Source: Dictyobacter vulcani (GTDB taxonomy: Bacteria; Chloroflexota; Ktedonobacteria; Ktedonobacterales; Ktedonobacteraceae). Taken from it: a stretch of 64,000 nucleotides of DNA. How positions within the stretch are numbered: position 1 is the first letter of the stretch; every line of letters begins with the position of its first letter. The translations under genes and the position numbers were made by a program. The notes under the pieces were generated by a model, which was given only the letters and a program-made list of their open reading frames with translations, was not told the origin of the DNA and did no database searches. Shown in pieces: positions 9,810-20,190 of this stretch. The stretch is from positions 310,001 to 374,000 of the forward strand of contig NZ_BKZW01000004.1 in the NCBI RefSeq assembly GCF_008974265.1, read 5' to 3'.

Positions 9810-10550
9810 GTGACAAAGGTGGTTCGGGGAGTGGGCGCGGGGGAGCCCGAGGTGTCCAGGAGGCGTGAGCGGGCGGAGCGTATTCTGGATGCGGCGGCGG
9901 CTTTGATTCTACGCTGGGGCTTCCAGAAGACGACGCTTGATGATGTTTCCAGGCAGGCCGGGGTGGCGAAGGGGACGATGTATCTGCACTGGAAGACGCG
10001 TGAGGAGCTGTTTCGGGCGTTGATCGGCCGCGAGAAGCTGGCGATGGCCGAGGATCTGCGCCAGCGTATCAGTGCGGATCCCGCAGGTGCGACCTTGCGC
10101 GGGATCCTCAAGTATTCCGCGCTGGCCCTGATGCAGCGTCCGTTGCTGAAGGCTGTCCTGATGCGCGATATTGATGTGCTGGGAAAGCTGGCACAGGGGG
10201 AGCAGAGCCGTACGGCCCACGTAGAGAAGCTGATGGGCTTCAATGTCTATCTTGAATTGCTGCGCGACTATGGTCTGATCAGAACTGATCTGAGCTTGCG
10301 CGCACAAATATATATGTTTAGCGCGATCTTTATGGGTTTTTTCTTTGTGGCGCCATTGATGCCAGACGAATATACGCTTTCCGATGAGGAACTGGCGGAC
10401 CTGATGGCCGAGACGGTCCATCGCACCCTTGAAGCAGACCGCCCGGTTCCTGCGGATGAACTTCAAACCATTTCTCAGAATTTTATGCACTATCTGGATC
10501 TTGCAGTAGAAAAGGCACAGACACAATTTCAGAAAGAAGTGGAATCATGA
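9810..10550 (+). CDS. TetR-family transcriptional regulator
   Basis: The protein has 246 residues. Residues 25-70 form the DNA-binding helix-turn-helix: ILDAAAALILRWGFQKTTLD, then VSRQAGVAKGTMYLHWKTRE, a standard TetR recognition helix. The remaining helices form the ligand pocket and are not recognisable. The GTG start follows the strong site AGAGGAGGAAG. The stop overlaps the ATG of the dikinase gene (ATGA), so the regulator and the enzyme are made together; the regulator probably controls its own operon in response to a small molecule that the enzyme or an exporter handles. Confidence 0.85.
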   Translation: MTKVVRGVGAGEPEVSRRRERAERILDAAAALILRWGFQKTTLDDVSRQAGVAKGTMYLHWKTREELFRALIGREKLAMAEDLRQRISADPAGATLRGILKYSALALMQRPLLKAVLMRDIDVLGKLAQGEQSRTAHVEKLMGFNVYLELLRDYGLIRTDLSLRAQIYMFSAIFMGFFFVAPLMPDEYTLSDEELADLMAETVHRTLEADRPVPADELQTISQNFMHYLDLAVEKAQTQFQKEVES

Positions 10551-13175
10551 CTCTTCAGAAGAGTATGTCTTCGGACAATGAGCAAGCGACCGCCATTATT
10601 TTAGCCCTGGATGCTGCTGCCGCGCAGCTTGCGCAGGTGGGCGGCAAAGGAGCTTCGCTGGCACGACTGGCGGCCGCTGGTCTGCCGGTGCCGCCTGGAT
10701 TTCATATAACCACGCTGGCGTATCGCCGTTTTGTTGAGCATAACGGCTTACAAGAGCCGATTATGGACGCGGTCTCCGCGCTTTCTTCCTCCTCGCCAGG
10801 CGATCATACGGCCGTGCTGGAAGCTGCATCCAGGCAGATTGCACAGCTCTTCGAGCAGGGTGTGGTGCCAGACGATATTGCCGAGGCTATTCGTCAGGCT
10901 TATGCGCAACTGGGCGGAGACGAGTTGCCCGTGGCGGTACGCTCCTCTGCGACCGCTGAAGACTTGCCGGATATGTCGTTTGCGGTCAGCAGGAGACCTA
11001 TCTGAATATGCGTGGGCCAGCAATGGTACTGGATGCTGTGAAGCGCTGCTGGGCCTCGCTGTGGACGGCGCGGGCCATCGACTATCGCGCGCGTCACCAT
11101 ATCGCGTCCGAGGACGTGAGTCTGGCGGTGGTGGTGCAGGAACTGGTCGCGGCCGATGCCGCCGGCATCCTCTTTACCGCGGATCCTGTAACTGGTAGCA
11201 GTAATCAGGTTGTGATCAACGCAGCCTGGGGACTGGCGAGGCGATCGTGGGGGGACTGGTCACGCCGGATACGATTGTGGTGGAGAAGGCCAGTGGGACG
11301 ATTCTCAAGCAGGAGATTACGGCCAAGGATGTGATGACCGTGCGCACGCCAACTGGCACGCACGAAGAACCTGTCCCGCAGGATCAGTGTACGCAGGCGG
11401 TGCTCACGGCTCCGCAGGTAGCTGAATTGACGCGCCTCGGTGTCCAGATCGAGAAATTGTATGCGCAGCCCATGGATATCGAGTGGGCGCGCCAGGCTGA
11501 GCGCTTCTTTATTGTGCAGGCGCGTCCAATTACCACGCTACGTGGCAGCAATGCACCGTGCGAGGAGTGGAATGACAGCCTGAAGGTTGATTATCTATGG
11601 TCAAATGGCAACCTGGGTGAAGCAGTGCCCGACGTGATGACCCCCTGTACCTGGTCGTTGATCGAAGTGTTTATGTCCGAGGCGACCTCGCCGATGTATG
11701 CACCGGGCATTCGTGAGTATCAACCGGTCGGGAATATTGGTGGTCGCTTCTATATGAATATCAGCCTGACAACCACCATCTCCAGGAAATTTGGCGCGGG
11801 CCAGAAGCGCTTTAAGGCGGCAATTGAAGAGGCTTTCGGCCATATTCCTGAGGGCCTGGAGATTCCACTGATTCCGGTGTCGCGCTGGCATCTGGTGCGG
11901 TCCATCTTGCCCATCGTGCTGCGCGTCCAGCAACGGGTGAAAACCAATATGCGCAAGATGCCCGAGTTTTTCTCCACGGCAGCGGCGCGCTGTGAGACTT
12001 TAAAGACGCGCATCCGGGCCAGCAGCGATCCTGTGGATCTGATTACCCTCTGGCATAGCGAGTTGGAGCCCTTTTTGCGCGAGGCCAGCAGTATGCTGGA
12101 GGCTGCCACCAGACAGGAAGGGAATGGGAGCGGACTCTACATGGTTCGGCGCGATCTGCGTGAACTGGTGGGTGAGACCGATGCCAATGTATTACTTTCA
12201 GGCTTGAGCTCTGGCGCCAATCCCCTGGCGAGCCTGGGACCCTTAGTGGGACTTGATCAGTTGATACGCGGTGAGATTGATCGTGCGACCTTTATACGCC
12301 AGTATGGCCACCGTAGCCCACACGAATTCGAGGTCTCAATCCCACGGCCTGCCGAGGATCCTGCCTGGATTGATGACCAGCTGGCCGGCTTGCGCGCAGC
12401 TCCAGTGGATGTCCAGACGCTGTTCACGCGTCAGCAGGAGGCTCAGACGGCGGCCTGGGAGCGCTTCAAGCAACGTTACCCGCGCAAGGCAGTCAAGATG
12501 CAGCGCCGTATTCAGCGCTCAATGGTGGTGTTCCGCGATCGCGAAACGGCGCGCTCGGAAGTGATTCGGGTCTTCTGGGTGTTGCGCGAGTTTGTCTTGC
12601 GGGCCGGCGAGCTGAGTGGACAGGGCGAGGCCCTATTCATGTTGTCGATGGATGAAATTCTGGCTGTACTGGCCGGTGACGAGGCTCCACTGGCCCATAT
12701 TCCAGCGCGCCGCACTGCCTACGAGCGCTACAGCGCGTTACCTGCCTATCCTGCTCTCATTCGCGGCCACTTTGATCCTTTGCGCTGGGTGGCAGACCCA
12801 CAACGGCGCAGTGATGTCTTTGATGCCAGCGGCCAGACACCTGCATCCACGAGCGAGCTGATCACCGGCTTTCCCGGTGCGGAAGGCAGCATCGAGGGCC
12901 GCGTGCGCGTCATCACGACCGTGGACATGGGCAACGAGCTACAACCGGGCGAGATCCTGGTGACTATCGTTACCAATATCGGCTGGACACCGCTCTTCCC
13001 ACGCGCCGCCGCCGTCGTCACCGACGTTGGCGCACCCCTCTCACATGCCGCCATCGTTGCCCGCGAGCTCGGCATTCCCGCCGTCGTTGGCTGTGGCAAC
13101 GCCACCATGCGCCTGCACACCGGCGACCTCGTACGCGTCAACGGCGGCCAGGGCACCGTCGAAATTCTCTCGTAA
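10547..13175 (+). CDS. PEP-synthase/rifampicin-phosphotransferase-like dikinase (two frameshifts)
   Basis: One 876-residue protein is restored by adding a G near 10984 and near 11235. The N-terminal 320 residues are a PPDK/PEP-synthase ATP-grasp domain (VGGKGASLARLAAAGLPVPP; AVRSSATAEDLPDMSFAG). A middle region of about 430 residues follows, then a C-terminal swivelling domain with the phospho-histidine in LSHAAIVARELGIPAVVG. The order, total length and the motif ILVTIVTNIGWTPLFPRAA fit rifampicin phosphotransferases better than classical PpsA, which ends in a PEP-binding barrel that is absent here. The reaction would be ATP + drug or acceptor giving AMP, phosphate and phosphorylated product. 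Substrate unproven. Confidence 0.7.
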
Positions 13176-13627
13176 CGGCCCGAGACCTAATACTTTTCGT
13201 TTAGCGCTACGTTGAGAGAAGGTTGGACGTGACCAGCAAGAAAGGTGTACGTGGAGAAGGCGCCACACGCGGAGGCCGCACTGCTGCGTTTGCGCAGGCC
13301 AGCGTGCAAGAACGACGCGCAGTGCTGTGGCGCCTACAGGGATCGTGTGTGCCGTGGCCGTGGCCTGCTCGCACAGCAACGTGGTGGGTGAGCGCGTGGA
13401 TCCTCCCCGTACCTTCTCGAAGAGGATCACGAAACAGGATCCGTCTCGGTGTAGGCGCCACAGGCATGCGATGCTCGTTGAGCACCTCGCTCCACGATCA
13501 CGCCGCATGCCGGCCTCCGCGTGTGGCGCCCTCTCCACGTATGATTCGCTGCTTTTCTCCACAACGTCTTTCGCCGCCACAAAACTCGTTAAACGAAAAA
13601 TATTGGGCCCGAGACCTGCCGCTACAG
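13176..13627 (+). repeat. Family A nested-palindrome element, copy A2
   Basis: The ends are ACCTAATACTTTTCGTTTAG and TTAAACGAAAAATATTGGG, with an outer GGCCCGAGACC pair. The left arm carries GTTGAGAGAAGGTTGGACGTG and the right arm TTCGCCGCCACAAAACTCG. It begins directly after the dikinase stop codon. Confidence 0.85.
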
Positions 13628-13670
13628 CTTTTCACTCTTTCTTCGAGCATTCCTTTGGGATATTTTTGGC

Positions 13671-13700
13671 TTGACAATAAGTCCTGGTTTAGCTTATGCT
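13671..13700 (+). promoter_or_regulatory. Sigma-70-type promoter for the mbtH-like gene
   Basis: TTGACA and TATGCT are spaced by 18 bases. The start of the MbtH-like gene lies about 90 bases downstream. The promoter is just outside repeat A2. Confidence 0.65.
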
Positions 13701-13792
13701 TTTATTGGTTTTTGCAATAGAAGACTTATTATTGAAGCTTTTATTGCAAATTGGTGATAATGATTTTAGTGTAGACGTTGGAGGCATCTTTC

Positions 13793-14020
13793 ATGGCACG
13801 AGACGAACAAGAGGATAACACTATTTATAGCGTGGTTGTCAATCATGAGGAACAATATTCTATCTGGCCAGCTGATCGCGAGCTTCCTCTGGGCTGGCGT
13901 GAAGTCGGGAAAAGCGGACCTAAGAGTGAATGTCTGGCCCATATTAAAGAGGTGTGGACGGATATGCGACCTTTAAGCCTGCGCAAACATATGGAAGAGC
14001 AAGCTGCAAAGCAAAATTAA
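13793..14020 (+). CDS. MbtH-like protein
   Basis: This 75-residue protein has the MbtH signature along its whole length: NHEEQYSIWPADRELPLGWR, then GPKSECLAHIKEVWTDMRP and SLR. MbtH proteins bind and stabilise adenylation domains of nonribosomal peptide synthetases. The ATG is preceded by GGAGG at eight bases. No NRPS lies in the window, so it must serve one encoded elsewhere, or an unusual stand-alone adenylating enzyme such as the FAAL at 0.5-2.3 kb; the latter is speculation. It shares a short operon with the following unknown gene. Confidence 0.9.
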   Translation: MARDEQEDNTIYSVVVNHEEQYSIWPADRELPLGWREVGKSGPKSECLAHIKEVWTDMRPLSLRKHMEEQAAKQN

Positions 14021-14057
14021 CTGTCCTGTCTGGCTATACATAAAGGAAAGGGGCACA

Positions 14058-14342
14058 ATGCGTCAATACTGTAAAGCCTATCAGCTCAAAGAATTGCGTG
14101 CATATCCTGACTGGACTGAGCAGCAGCCGGAAGGCGATAGTGCATTGACCGATGAGACGGTCTGCTATATCTGGGATGATTTTACGGTTGTCCTCAGTCC
14201 GATCCAGGATAAGTCACCTTTATTTGATCAGGTAACACCTGCCTGGCAAGCATTTTGTCAGTCCGAGTTACACTTTGAGATTCCTGCCGATCTGCGTGCC
14301 ACCTCTCAAGAAGAGGTAGACGCCAGCCCTACCTCGCATTAA
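14058..14342 (+). CDS. Unknown 94-residue protein downstream of mbtH
   Basis: No family is recognised. It starts at an ATG behind AAAGGAAAGGGG and lies 37 bases after the MbtH-like gene, so the two are probably cotranscribed. It is acidic and soluble, with aromatic residues (YPDWTEQ, CYIWDDFTVVL, PAWQAFCQSELHFEIP) suggesting a small alpha/beta fold, and it ends in a low-complexity Ser/Glu/Thr tail. The context suggests an accessory role in peptide assembly; nothing in the sequence proves this. Confidence 0.6.
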   Translation: MRQYCKAYQLKELRAYPDWTEQQPEGDSALTDETVCYIWDDFTVVLSPIQDKSPLFDQVTPAWQAFCQSELHFEIPADLRATSQEEVDASPTSH

Positions 14343-14376
14343 AGGGCGTATCCTGACGCCTTGCTTCTTTTTCAAT

Positions 14377-14403
14377 GGGGATATTACCAGTCGGTAATAT
14401 CCT
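14377..14403. terminator. Bidirectional terminator between convergent genes
   Basis: GGGATATTACC and GGTAATATCCT form an 11-bp stem with a four-base loop, between the end of the unknown 94-residue gene and the end of the dioxygenase gene on the other strand. Confidence 0.65.
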
Positions 14404-14412
14404 CTCTATTGC

Positions 14413-15509
14413 TTAGAGATTGCCGCGACGGGCTTGTTCGAGTTCGAGTGCATGGAAAAGGGCTTGAATATTGCCACTGCCAAAACCACGGGCATTCTTA
14501 CGCTGGATAATCTCAATAAAGAGCGTCGGACGATCCTGCACGGGCTGGCTAAATATTTGGAGCAGGTAACCCCATTCGTCCCGATCGACCAGCACATTTA
14601 GATCCTGGAGCGTGCTAATGTTTTCTGTGATAGGTCCGACCCGCTGGGGAGTAGATCATAGTAGCTCGCTGGCGCCGTCACCAGACCGAGTCCACGGCTG
14701 CGTAGCGCGCTGATGGTTTCAATAATATCGCTGGTCTCAAGGGCGATATGTTGTACGCCGGGCGAGCCATAAAATTGCAGGAATTCCTCAACCTGGGAGC
14801 GGCGTTTTCCATCTTTGGGCTCAATCAACACAAAGCGGATCTTTTCGGCTGGATCCTGGACGGCGATCGAGCTCATGGCGCTATATTCGGTCTGAATACC
14901 TTCTTCATGAATTTGCGCGAAGCCAAAGCCACGTTTATAAAAATCCACCCAGGTCTGGACCTCGCCGCGTGGCAGGCTGACCGCAAAGTGATCGAAGCAG
15001 GCAAAGCCAGCCGTTGCGACCGGAGTCCTCTCCAGGGGTGCGTAATCTGGTAGAAAGATACCAGTAAAATCATTGCGTTGAATAAAAGAATGCGTGGTAT
15101 CTCCATAAGTGGTAACCGTGGCTCTGGTAATCGTGCCCCATTGATCATGAAAGACGGTCGGGGGCAGCGCGGAGCGGGCTCCGAACGCCAGCGCTTTTTC
15201 AAAAGCCGCCGCCACATCCTCCACACGGAAAGCGATATCCTTGAGTCCATCACCATGGCGGTGGACATGCTCCGCAATCGGGCCATCGGCCTGGAGTGGT
15301 GCCGTCAGCACCAGCGTACACTCGCCCTGCTTCATGACGATGGATTTACGATCACGACTATTTGTTTCTAAACCACTATGGGCCACCGGCGTAAAACCAA
15401 AAATAGTCTGATAGAAATGCGCGGATTGGAGTGCATTCCCAACGTAGAGCTCGACATAATCAATTCCCTGCAACTGAATTGGATCTTCTCCTGAAGGCAT
15501 GACTGGCAT
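14413..15509 (-). CDS. 4-hydroxyphenylpyruvate dioxygenase / hydroxymandelate synthase family (one frameshift)
   Basis: This Fe(II) enzyme uses hydroxyphenylpyruvate and O2 and gives either homogentisate (HPPD) or hydroxymandelate (HmaS). One C lost from the run at 14646-14649 splits the gene; restored it has 365 residues. The three iron ligands are visible: His in CFDHFAVSL, His in GVQHIALET and Glu in PTLFIEIIQRK. The C-terminal GFGSGNIQALF helix that gates the site is intact. AGGAGG precedes the ATG. The neighbours (MbtH-like protein, aminotransferase of the arylglycine type) would fit HmaS; a tyrosine-degrading HPPD is equally compatible with the motifs I can read. Confidence 0.8.
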
Positions 15510-16057
15510 CGTAATCCTCCTGCAAATGGTTTTGCTGCTATATCAACCAGTTCCAGCGATTGGAACTGAGGCCCGCCAAAAAAATAGTGTAATCCCAACC
15601 TGTTGCCATGGCTTCCTTAAAGAAGAGGGTGCACAAATAATCCTCTCTCAAAGAACTTGTTGACGAATAAAATAGATGAAAAGCAGCTGATCTATGTTGC
15701 TTTTCTGTGAGTCCTGTGATTGAATAAAAAAGGATTTTTTAAGAAAAATAAATTTAAAGATAGCTATACATTAATTAGAAATTACAATGAAATGAATCAG
15801 CTTGTCAAGCTAAAAAAATTAAAATAATAAATATGCAGTTATATCCTGTGAAAATAGAAAAGTAATATTCAAAAGCAGTAATTCTATCCAGTATTTATTG
15901 CATTATTAATTTTATGTAGTTGGATAATAGAAATAAATAGCGTGTATTAAATGAATTGCTTAAAATATTTTGTTCTTTATACTTATATACTATGATGTCT
16001 GGTACTAGTACATTGTCAAACTTTGTGTGATGAGTTGTGCGCCCGCTACGCGGGCGG
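15510..16057. other. AT-rich intergenic region
   Basis: About 550 bases between the divergent dioxygenase and aminotransferase genes. Bases 15640-16020 are strikingly AT-rich compared with the rest of the window. No coding frame, RNA fold or clear promoter pair was identified. Confidence 0.4.
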
Positions 16058-16265
16058 GAGAGGGGAAGGGAGACCAGGGCACAGCCCTGGAACCCAGTCA
16101 GGGATTGCATCCCCTGCACCCCTGCCTTTGTCATCAAGGTTGGCAGAGCACTAGAATTCTGAGAGGGGGAGGGAGACCAGGGCACAGCCCTGGAACCCAG
16201 TCAGGGGATTGCATCCCCTGCACCCCTGCCTTTGTCATCAACGTTGACAGAGTACTAGAACTGCT
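16058..16265. repeat. Two tandem copies of a ~104-bp unit
   Basis: Copy one covers 16058-16160 and copy two 16161-16265, more than 90% alike by eye. Each has a hairpin CCAGGGCACAGCCCTGG and a second GGGGATTGCATCCCC. Copy one has lost a G from the second hairpin. The unit is unrelated to families A-C. Confidence 0.8.
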
Positions 16266-16288
16266 GAATAGAAGGGTAATCGAGAGAT

Positions 16289-17579
16289 ATGTTGATACCA
16301 CGACCGGTGAAGTTGCGTGATGAGTCGCTTGATGTGATGAACTTCCTTAATGAGATTGTGATGCGTTATCCGGATGCTATCTCTTTTGCGCCTGGTCGGC
16401 CGGCGGACCAGTTTTGTGATGTGGCAGGTTGCCAGGAAGCGTTGAGTCGCTATGTGGCCAGTGTTGAGGCAACGGATCAGCTTGCGCCCGTACATATTCG
16501 ACAAAAACTGGGGCAATATAGTAAAACCAATGGCATTATTAATCAACTGGTATGCGTTTCCTGGCGCGTGACGAGAATATCCAGGTTGAGCCAGAGGCGA
16601 TCATGATTACCAATGGTCTGCAAGAAGCCATGACTATTCTGGCGGCCGCGCTCTTTGATGGGTCGCGTGATGTCTTGTTGATTGCGGATCCGCCTATAAT
16701 GGCATGACTGGCATTGCCACGATCCTCGGTGTCGAAACCTATGCGGTAGGAGCTGCGGACGAAGGAATCGATCTGGAGGCGCTCCAGGAGGCGATCCAGC
16801 ACATCAAGGAGCAGGGGAAAACGCCGCGTGCGCTGTATCTGGTGCCGGACTTCAATAATCCGCTGGGCACCAGTCTGCCGCTGGCTGAGCGCCAGCGTTT
16901 GTTGCGTATCGCGCATGAGGAAAACATGCTCATCTTTGAGGATAATCCCTATGGGATGCTGGCCTATGATGGCGATTCGTTTCCGACCCTGAAGGCACTT
17001 GATCAATGGGGAGTGGTGGTGTATCTGGGGACGTTCTCCAAACTACTCTTTCCTGGCCTGCGTGTTGGCTTTATGCTGGCTGACCAGAGGATCGCCAACG
17101 AGGACGGCGAGGCTGGTCCATACCTGGCGCAAGAGCTCTCCAAAGTCAAAAGCCTGATATCCGTCAATACCTCACCGGTAACGCAGGCCATGATTGGTGG
17201 TTTTCTGCTGGAACACGATTGTTCGCTGAAGAGCTCGCTGACAGAAAAGAAGCGCTACTACCGTGCGAATCGGGACCAATTGCTCCAGAGTTTGGAGCAG
17301 CACTTTGGCAGTGATCCTGTGCTGGCTGATCGTGTCAGCTGGAATTATCCACATGGCGGCCTGTTTCTGACCGTCACGCTCCCATTTGTGTTGACCCCGC
17401 AACTCCTGCAACAATGTGTCCAGGAATACCATGTCATTGTATGTCCCCTCTCATTTTTCACCCTGCTGCCTGGTCGCGAACGCCAGGTCCGCCTATCCTT
17501 TAGTGCCGTCACCCAACAGGAAATAGCAACAGGCGTTGCCCGTTTTCAGCAGTTCATCCGGTCCCACACCTCACCGTAG
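16289..17579 (+). CDS. PLP aminotransferase, class I fold (two frameshifts)
   Basis: The restored 430-residue protein needs a C near 16555 and another near 16690. It opens with MNFLNEIVMRYPDAISFAPG, then NGLQEAMTILAA, the Tyr/Asn region DPAYNGMTG, PDFNNPLGTSL, DNPYGML, and the PLP lysine in LGTFSKLLFPGLRVGF. This layout is that of the 2-aminoadipate/valine/arylglycine aminotransferase group (relatives include HpgT). The group transfers amino groups to 2-oxo acids such as aryl glyoxylates. It is divergent to the HPPD/HmaS-type gene across an AT-rich spacer. The substrate is inferred from context only. Confidence 0.75.
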
Positions 17580-17599
17580 TGGCAGGTGCCCTTGAAAGA

Positions 17600-17646
17600 C
17601 AATCGTGAACGCCGCTCAGTCGCGGCTAGCTTCGCTCACACGATTG
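17600..17646. repeat. Family C palindrome, copy C1
   Basis: A 47-bp palindrome begins CAATCGTGAACGCCGCTCAG and ends TTCGCTCACACGATTG, directly abutting the outer end of repeat B2. It is the same unit as inside lanM. Confidence 0.8.
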
Positions 17647-17650
17647 CAAG

Positions 17651-18030
17651 GCAGGTCTTGAGCCTAATACTTTTCACTTAAGGATTGAATGGCTGAAATG
17701 ATAGCATGGCGGTGAAGGAACACCTTCTCAAAGATCAAGAGAGGTAAAAAGTGTAGGTTCGACCCTTTGGGTCGATTCGGGTGCCTCCACGCTACCCTCA
17801 CCTCCGCAGGATCACGCAAGTGAAAAAGCGGTGAAGCAAGGCGTGAAGAGGCTTGCTCATGGTCAAGCACGGATATCATGCAGGCACGAATCGACCCAAA
17901 GGGTCGAACCTACCTGTTCGCTTTTCTTGATCCTTTGAAGTCACTGGGCCTCTGATCGGCTTAGATGCTTTCGTCAATCTCGTCCAGAAAAAGGCTTACG
18001 TGAAAAGTATTAGGGCTTGAGCCTGCGACC
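17651..18030 (-). repeat. Family B palindromic element, copy B2 (complete)
   Basis: This is the only copy with both ends: GCCTAATACTTTTCACTTAA and TTACGTGAAAAGTATTAGGGC. The inner 27-base arms GTAGGTTCGACCCTTTGGG... and their complement are perfect and enclose about 120 bases with GCAAGTGAAAAAGCGGTGAA. It is in reverse orientation to B1. Confidence 0.85.
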
Positions 18031-18159
18031 TGATCACCTCTGAGAGGTTCCTCACACACGTAGTCGTCATGATAGCATGTCCCGCCTTTGGATGGTGCTT
18101 ACTCGTACGTGAATTGCTAGCAGGCACAAGACTGCCGTTACGTTGGGAGGCGTGCTAGC

Positions 18160-18601
18160 AGGCCCAAGCCCTAATACTTTTCACGTAGCGAGACGTTGAG
18201 AGATGGTTCGACGTGACCAGCAAGCAAAGTATACGTCGAGAGGGCGCCACACGCGGAGGCCGCCCTGCTGCGTTTGCGCAGGCCAGCGTGCTCGAACGAC
18301 GCGCAGTGCTGTGGCGCCTACACGGATCGTGTGTGCCGTGGCCTGCTCGCTAGCAACGTGGTGGGAGAGCGCGTGGATCCTCCCCGTACCTTCTCGAAGA
18401 GGATCACGAAACAGGATCCGTCTCGGTGTAGGCGCCACAGGCATGCGATGCTCGTTGAGCCCCTCGCTCCACGATCACGCCGCATGCTGGCCTCCGCGTG
18501 TGGCGCCCTCTCCACGGACGATCCGCTGCTTTTTTTACAACAGCTTTTGCAACCACAAAAGTGCTTAAACGAAACGTATTGGGCACAAGACCTGCCGTTA
18601 C
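18160..18601 (+). repeat. Family A nested-palindrome element, copy A3
   Basis: The ends are CCCTAATACTTTTCACGTAG and TTAAACGAAACGTATTGGG. All inner inverted pairs are kept. The left arm reads GTTGAGAGATGGTTCGACGTG. It lies 130 bases from B2, making a repeat island of about 1 kb with C1. Confidence 0.85.
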
Positions 18602-18679
18602 TTTGGTCGTACGTCCGCTGATCGCAGGTTCAAGACCTGCCGTCGCTGGGGTGAAGGAAGGTTGTTATAGAGGGACCGG

Positions 18680-19278
18680 TCAATGGTGAGCGGATAGGTA
18701 GATAGTTTTGAGGAAATGGGTAAAGGCCTGAATTTCCTGCTGGTATTGTGTGAGTTTGGTTGCCTGGAGGTCGCGGGGGCGCTGGGGCTGGTAGTCGATG
18801 CCGTGCGGTTGCAGGCGGCTGTAGCCAAAGCTGTCGCTGTGCAGATAGAGTTGCTGGTCATAGGGCTCTGGTGCTGCTCATAGAATGCCTCCAGGGCCTG
18901 ATGGACCAGCCAGGCTCCTTTGTAATAGGTGACCTGCTCGGCGCTGGCGAGGCGAAATACTTCGCGCGTCAACCTTTCAATGTGCTCCGCTGCTGCTCCT
19001 TGCTCCTCGGCTTCGCGCAAGGCTCGATTGGCTTCCGAGGCCTGACGACGCACTGCTTCGGTTCCCACAGCATGAAAATCCACCCACGGCGCGGCATAGC
19101 CTCGGTCCATGTGGCCTTCACACGAGGAACTGGTCTGGACACCGAGCACATTGAGGGCGATCACCAGTTCCATAATGCCAGCATCGATCGGTGCTCCAGT
19201 CGGATCGGTGGCACTGGCAAGCCGGTTGGCGATCTCCTGCCAGCTTGCAGGGAGCATCGTGGGTTGTTGGTGTGACAT
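18680..19278 (-). CDS. Unknown protein with SCEGH motif (one frameshift)
   Basis: After restoring one C (G run 18863-18865) the protein has 199 residues. It contains PIDAGIMELVIALNVLGVQT, then SSSCEGHMDRGYAAPWVDFH, a Cys-Glu-Gly-His cluster that looks like a metal or active-site motif and that I associate with uncharacterised bacterial and phage proteins. A charged helix with EAEEQGAAAEHIERL follows. The ATG is preceded by AAGGA. No function is proposed. It is divergent from the nucleotide-kinase-like gene. Confidence 0.6.
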
Positions 19279-19489
19279 CTCAGCTACGTCCTTCTTATAT
19301 ACATGATTTTTTTCTGGTATATGCAAAAAGCCAGCGTTGGCGTTACTTTATTCGTCTTATACATATAGGTTGTCTTTATCTTATCACGGAGAGCGATCAG
19401 TTGAGGCGCAGATAACTTTTCTGGTGGCCCAAACGTGAGATGATGGTAACGCTGGCGAGTGCATACCGGCAGGAAGGCAGGCAAAATCT

Positions 19490-20160
19490 ATGAATCAGCA
19501 TCTTCATCCAACTTCAATGCGTGCGATTACCGTGTCCAGGGAGTATGGTAGTGGGGAGGGGACATAGCCAGGAGGCTGGCGGATCGCCTGGGCTGGCGGT
19601 TGCTGGATGCCGAGATTGTCCAGCTGGTGGCTCAGAAGCTGGGGGTGAGTCCCGAGGTGGCCTGTATCCATGACGAGCAGGTGGAGGGTTTTGCTCAGCG
19701 CCTCTTTGAAGCTATGAGCTATTTTTCGCCACCGGTACTGCCGAATGATGTAGCGGCCCTCAACGTCAACGATATCACCTATGGGCTGACCCTCAAGCAG
19801 GTCCTGCTAACCGCCGGCGAACTGGGCCATGTCGTGTTTGTCGGTCGTGGTGCGCAGCTCACGCTCGCCAGCTATCGCGATGTCCTGCACGTACGGGTCG
19901 TCGCTCCACTCCCGAAGCGTATTGAACGAGTGATGCACCGTGCAGGACTGAATGCCGCCGTCGCCAGAGAGCTGATCCACAAAAAAGATCGTGAACGTGA
20001 GGAGAGTATCAAAGAGCTCCATCACTGCTCGATTACTGATGCGCACCTCTACGACCTGACGATCAATACCGGATTCCTGGACCTGCCCTGCTCAACCGAA
20101 CTCGCCCTGCGGGCCCTGGACCTCAAGGCCCAGAGCCTCTTCCATCCATCCGGTGCGTAA
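19490..20160 (+). CDS. Cytidylate-kinase-like P-loop protein (one frameshift)
   Basis: The restored 223-residue protein needs one G in the GGGGAGGGG stretch at 19553. The P-loop then reads SREYGSGGGDIARRLADRL, followed by LLDAEIVQLVAQKLGVSPE, FVGRGAQLTLASYRDVLHVR and IHKKDREREESIKEL, all typical of the cytidylate-kinase-like family found beside many transport or sensor genes. These proteins have an NMP-kinase fold; the true substrate is usually unknown. No partner gene is evident. Confidence 0.75.
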
Positions 20161-20190
20161 AGCATAAATATGTGGGAAAGCTGGTGTCTC

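Noticed and set aside
10547..11005. A short stand-alone PEP-binding protein and separate downstream fragments
   Set aside because: Adding one G at each of two G runs fuses them into one normal-length enzyme, so they are not separate genes.
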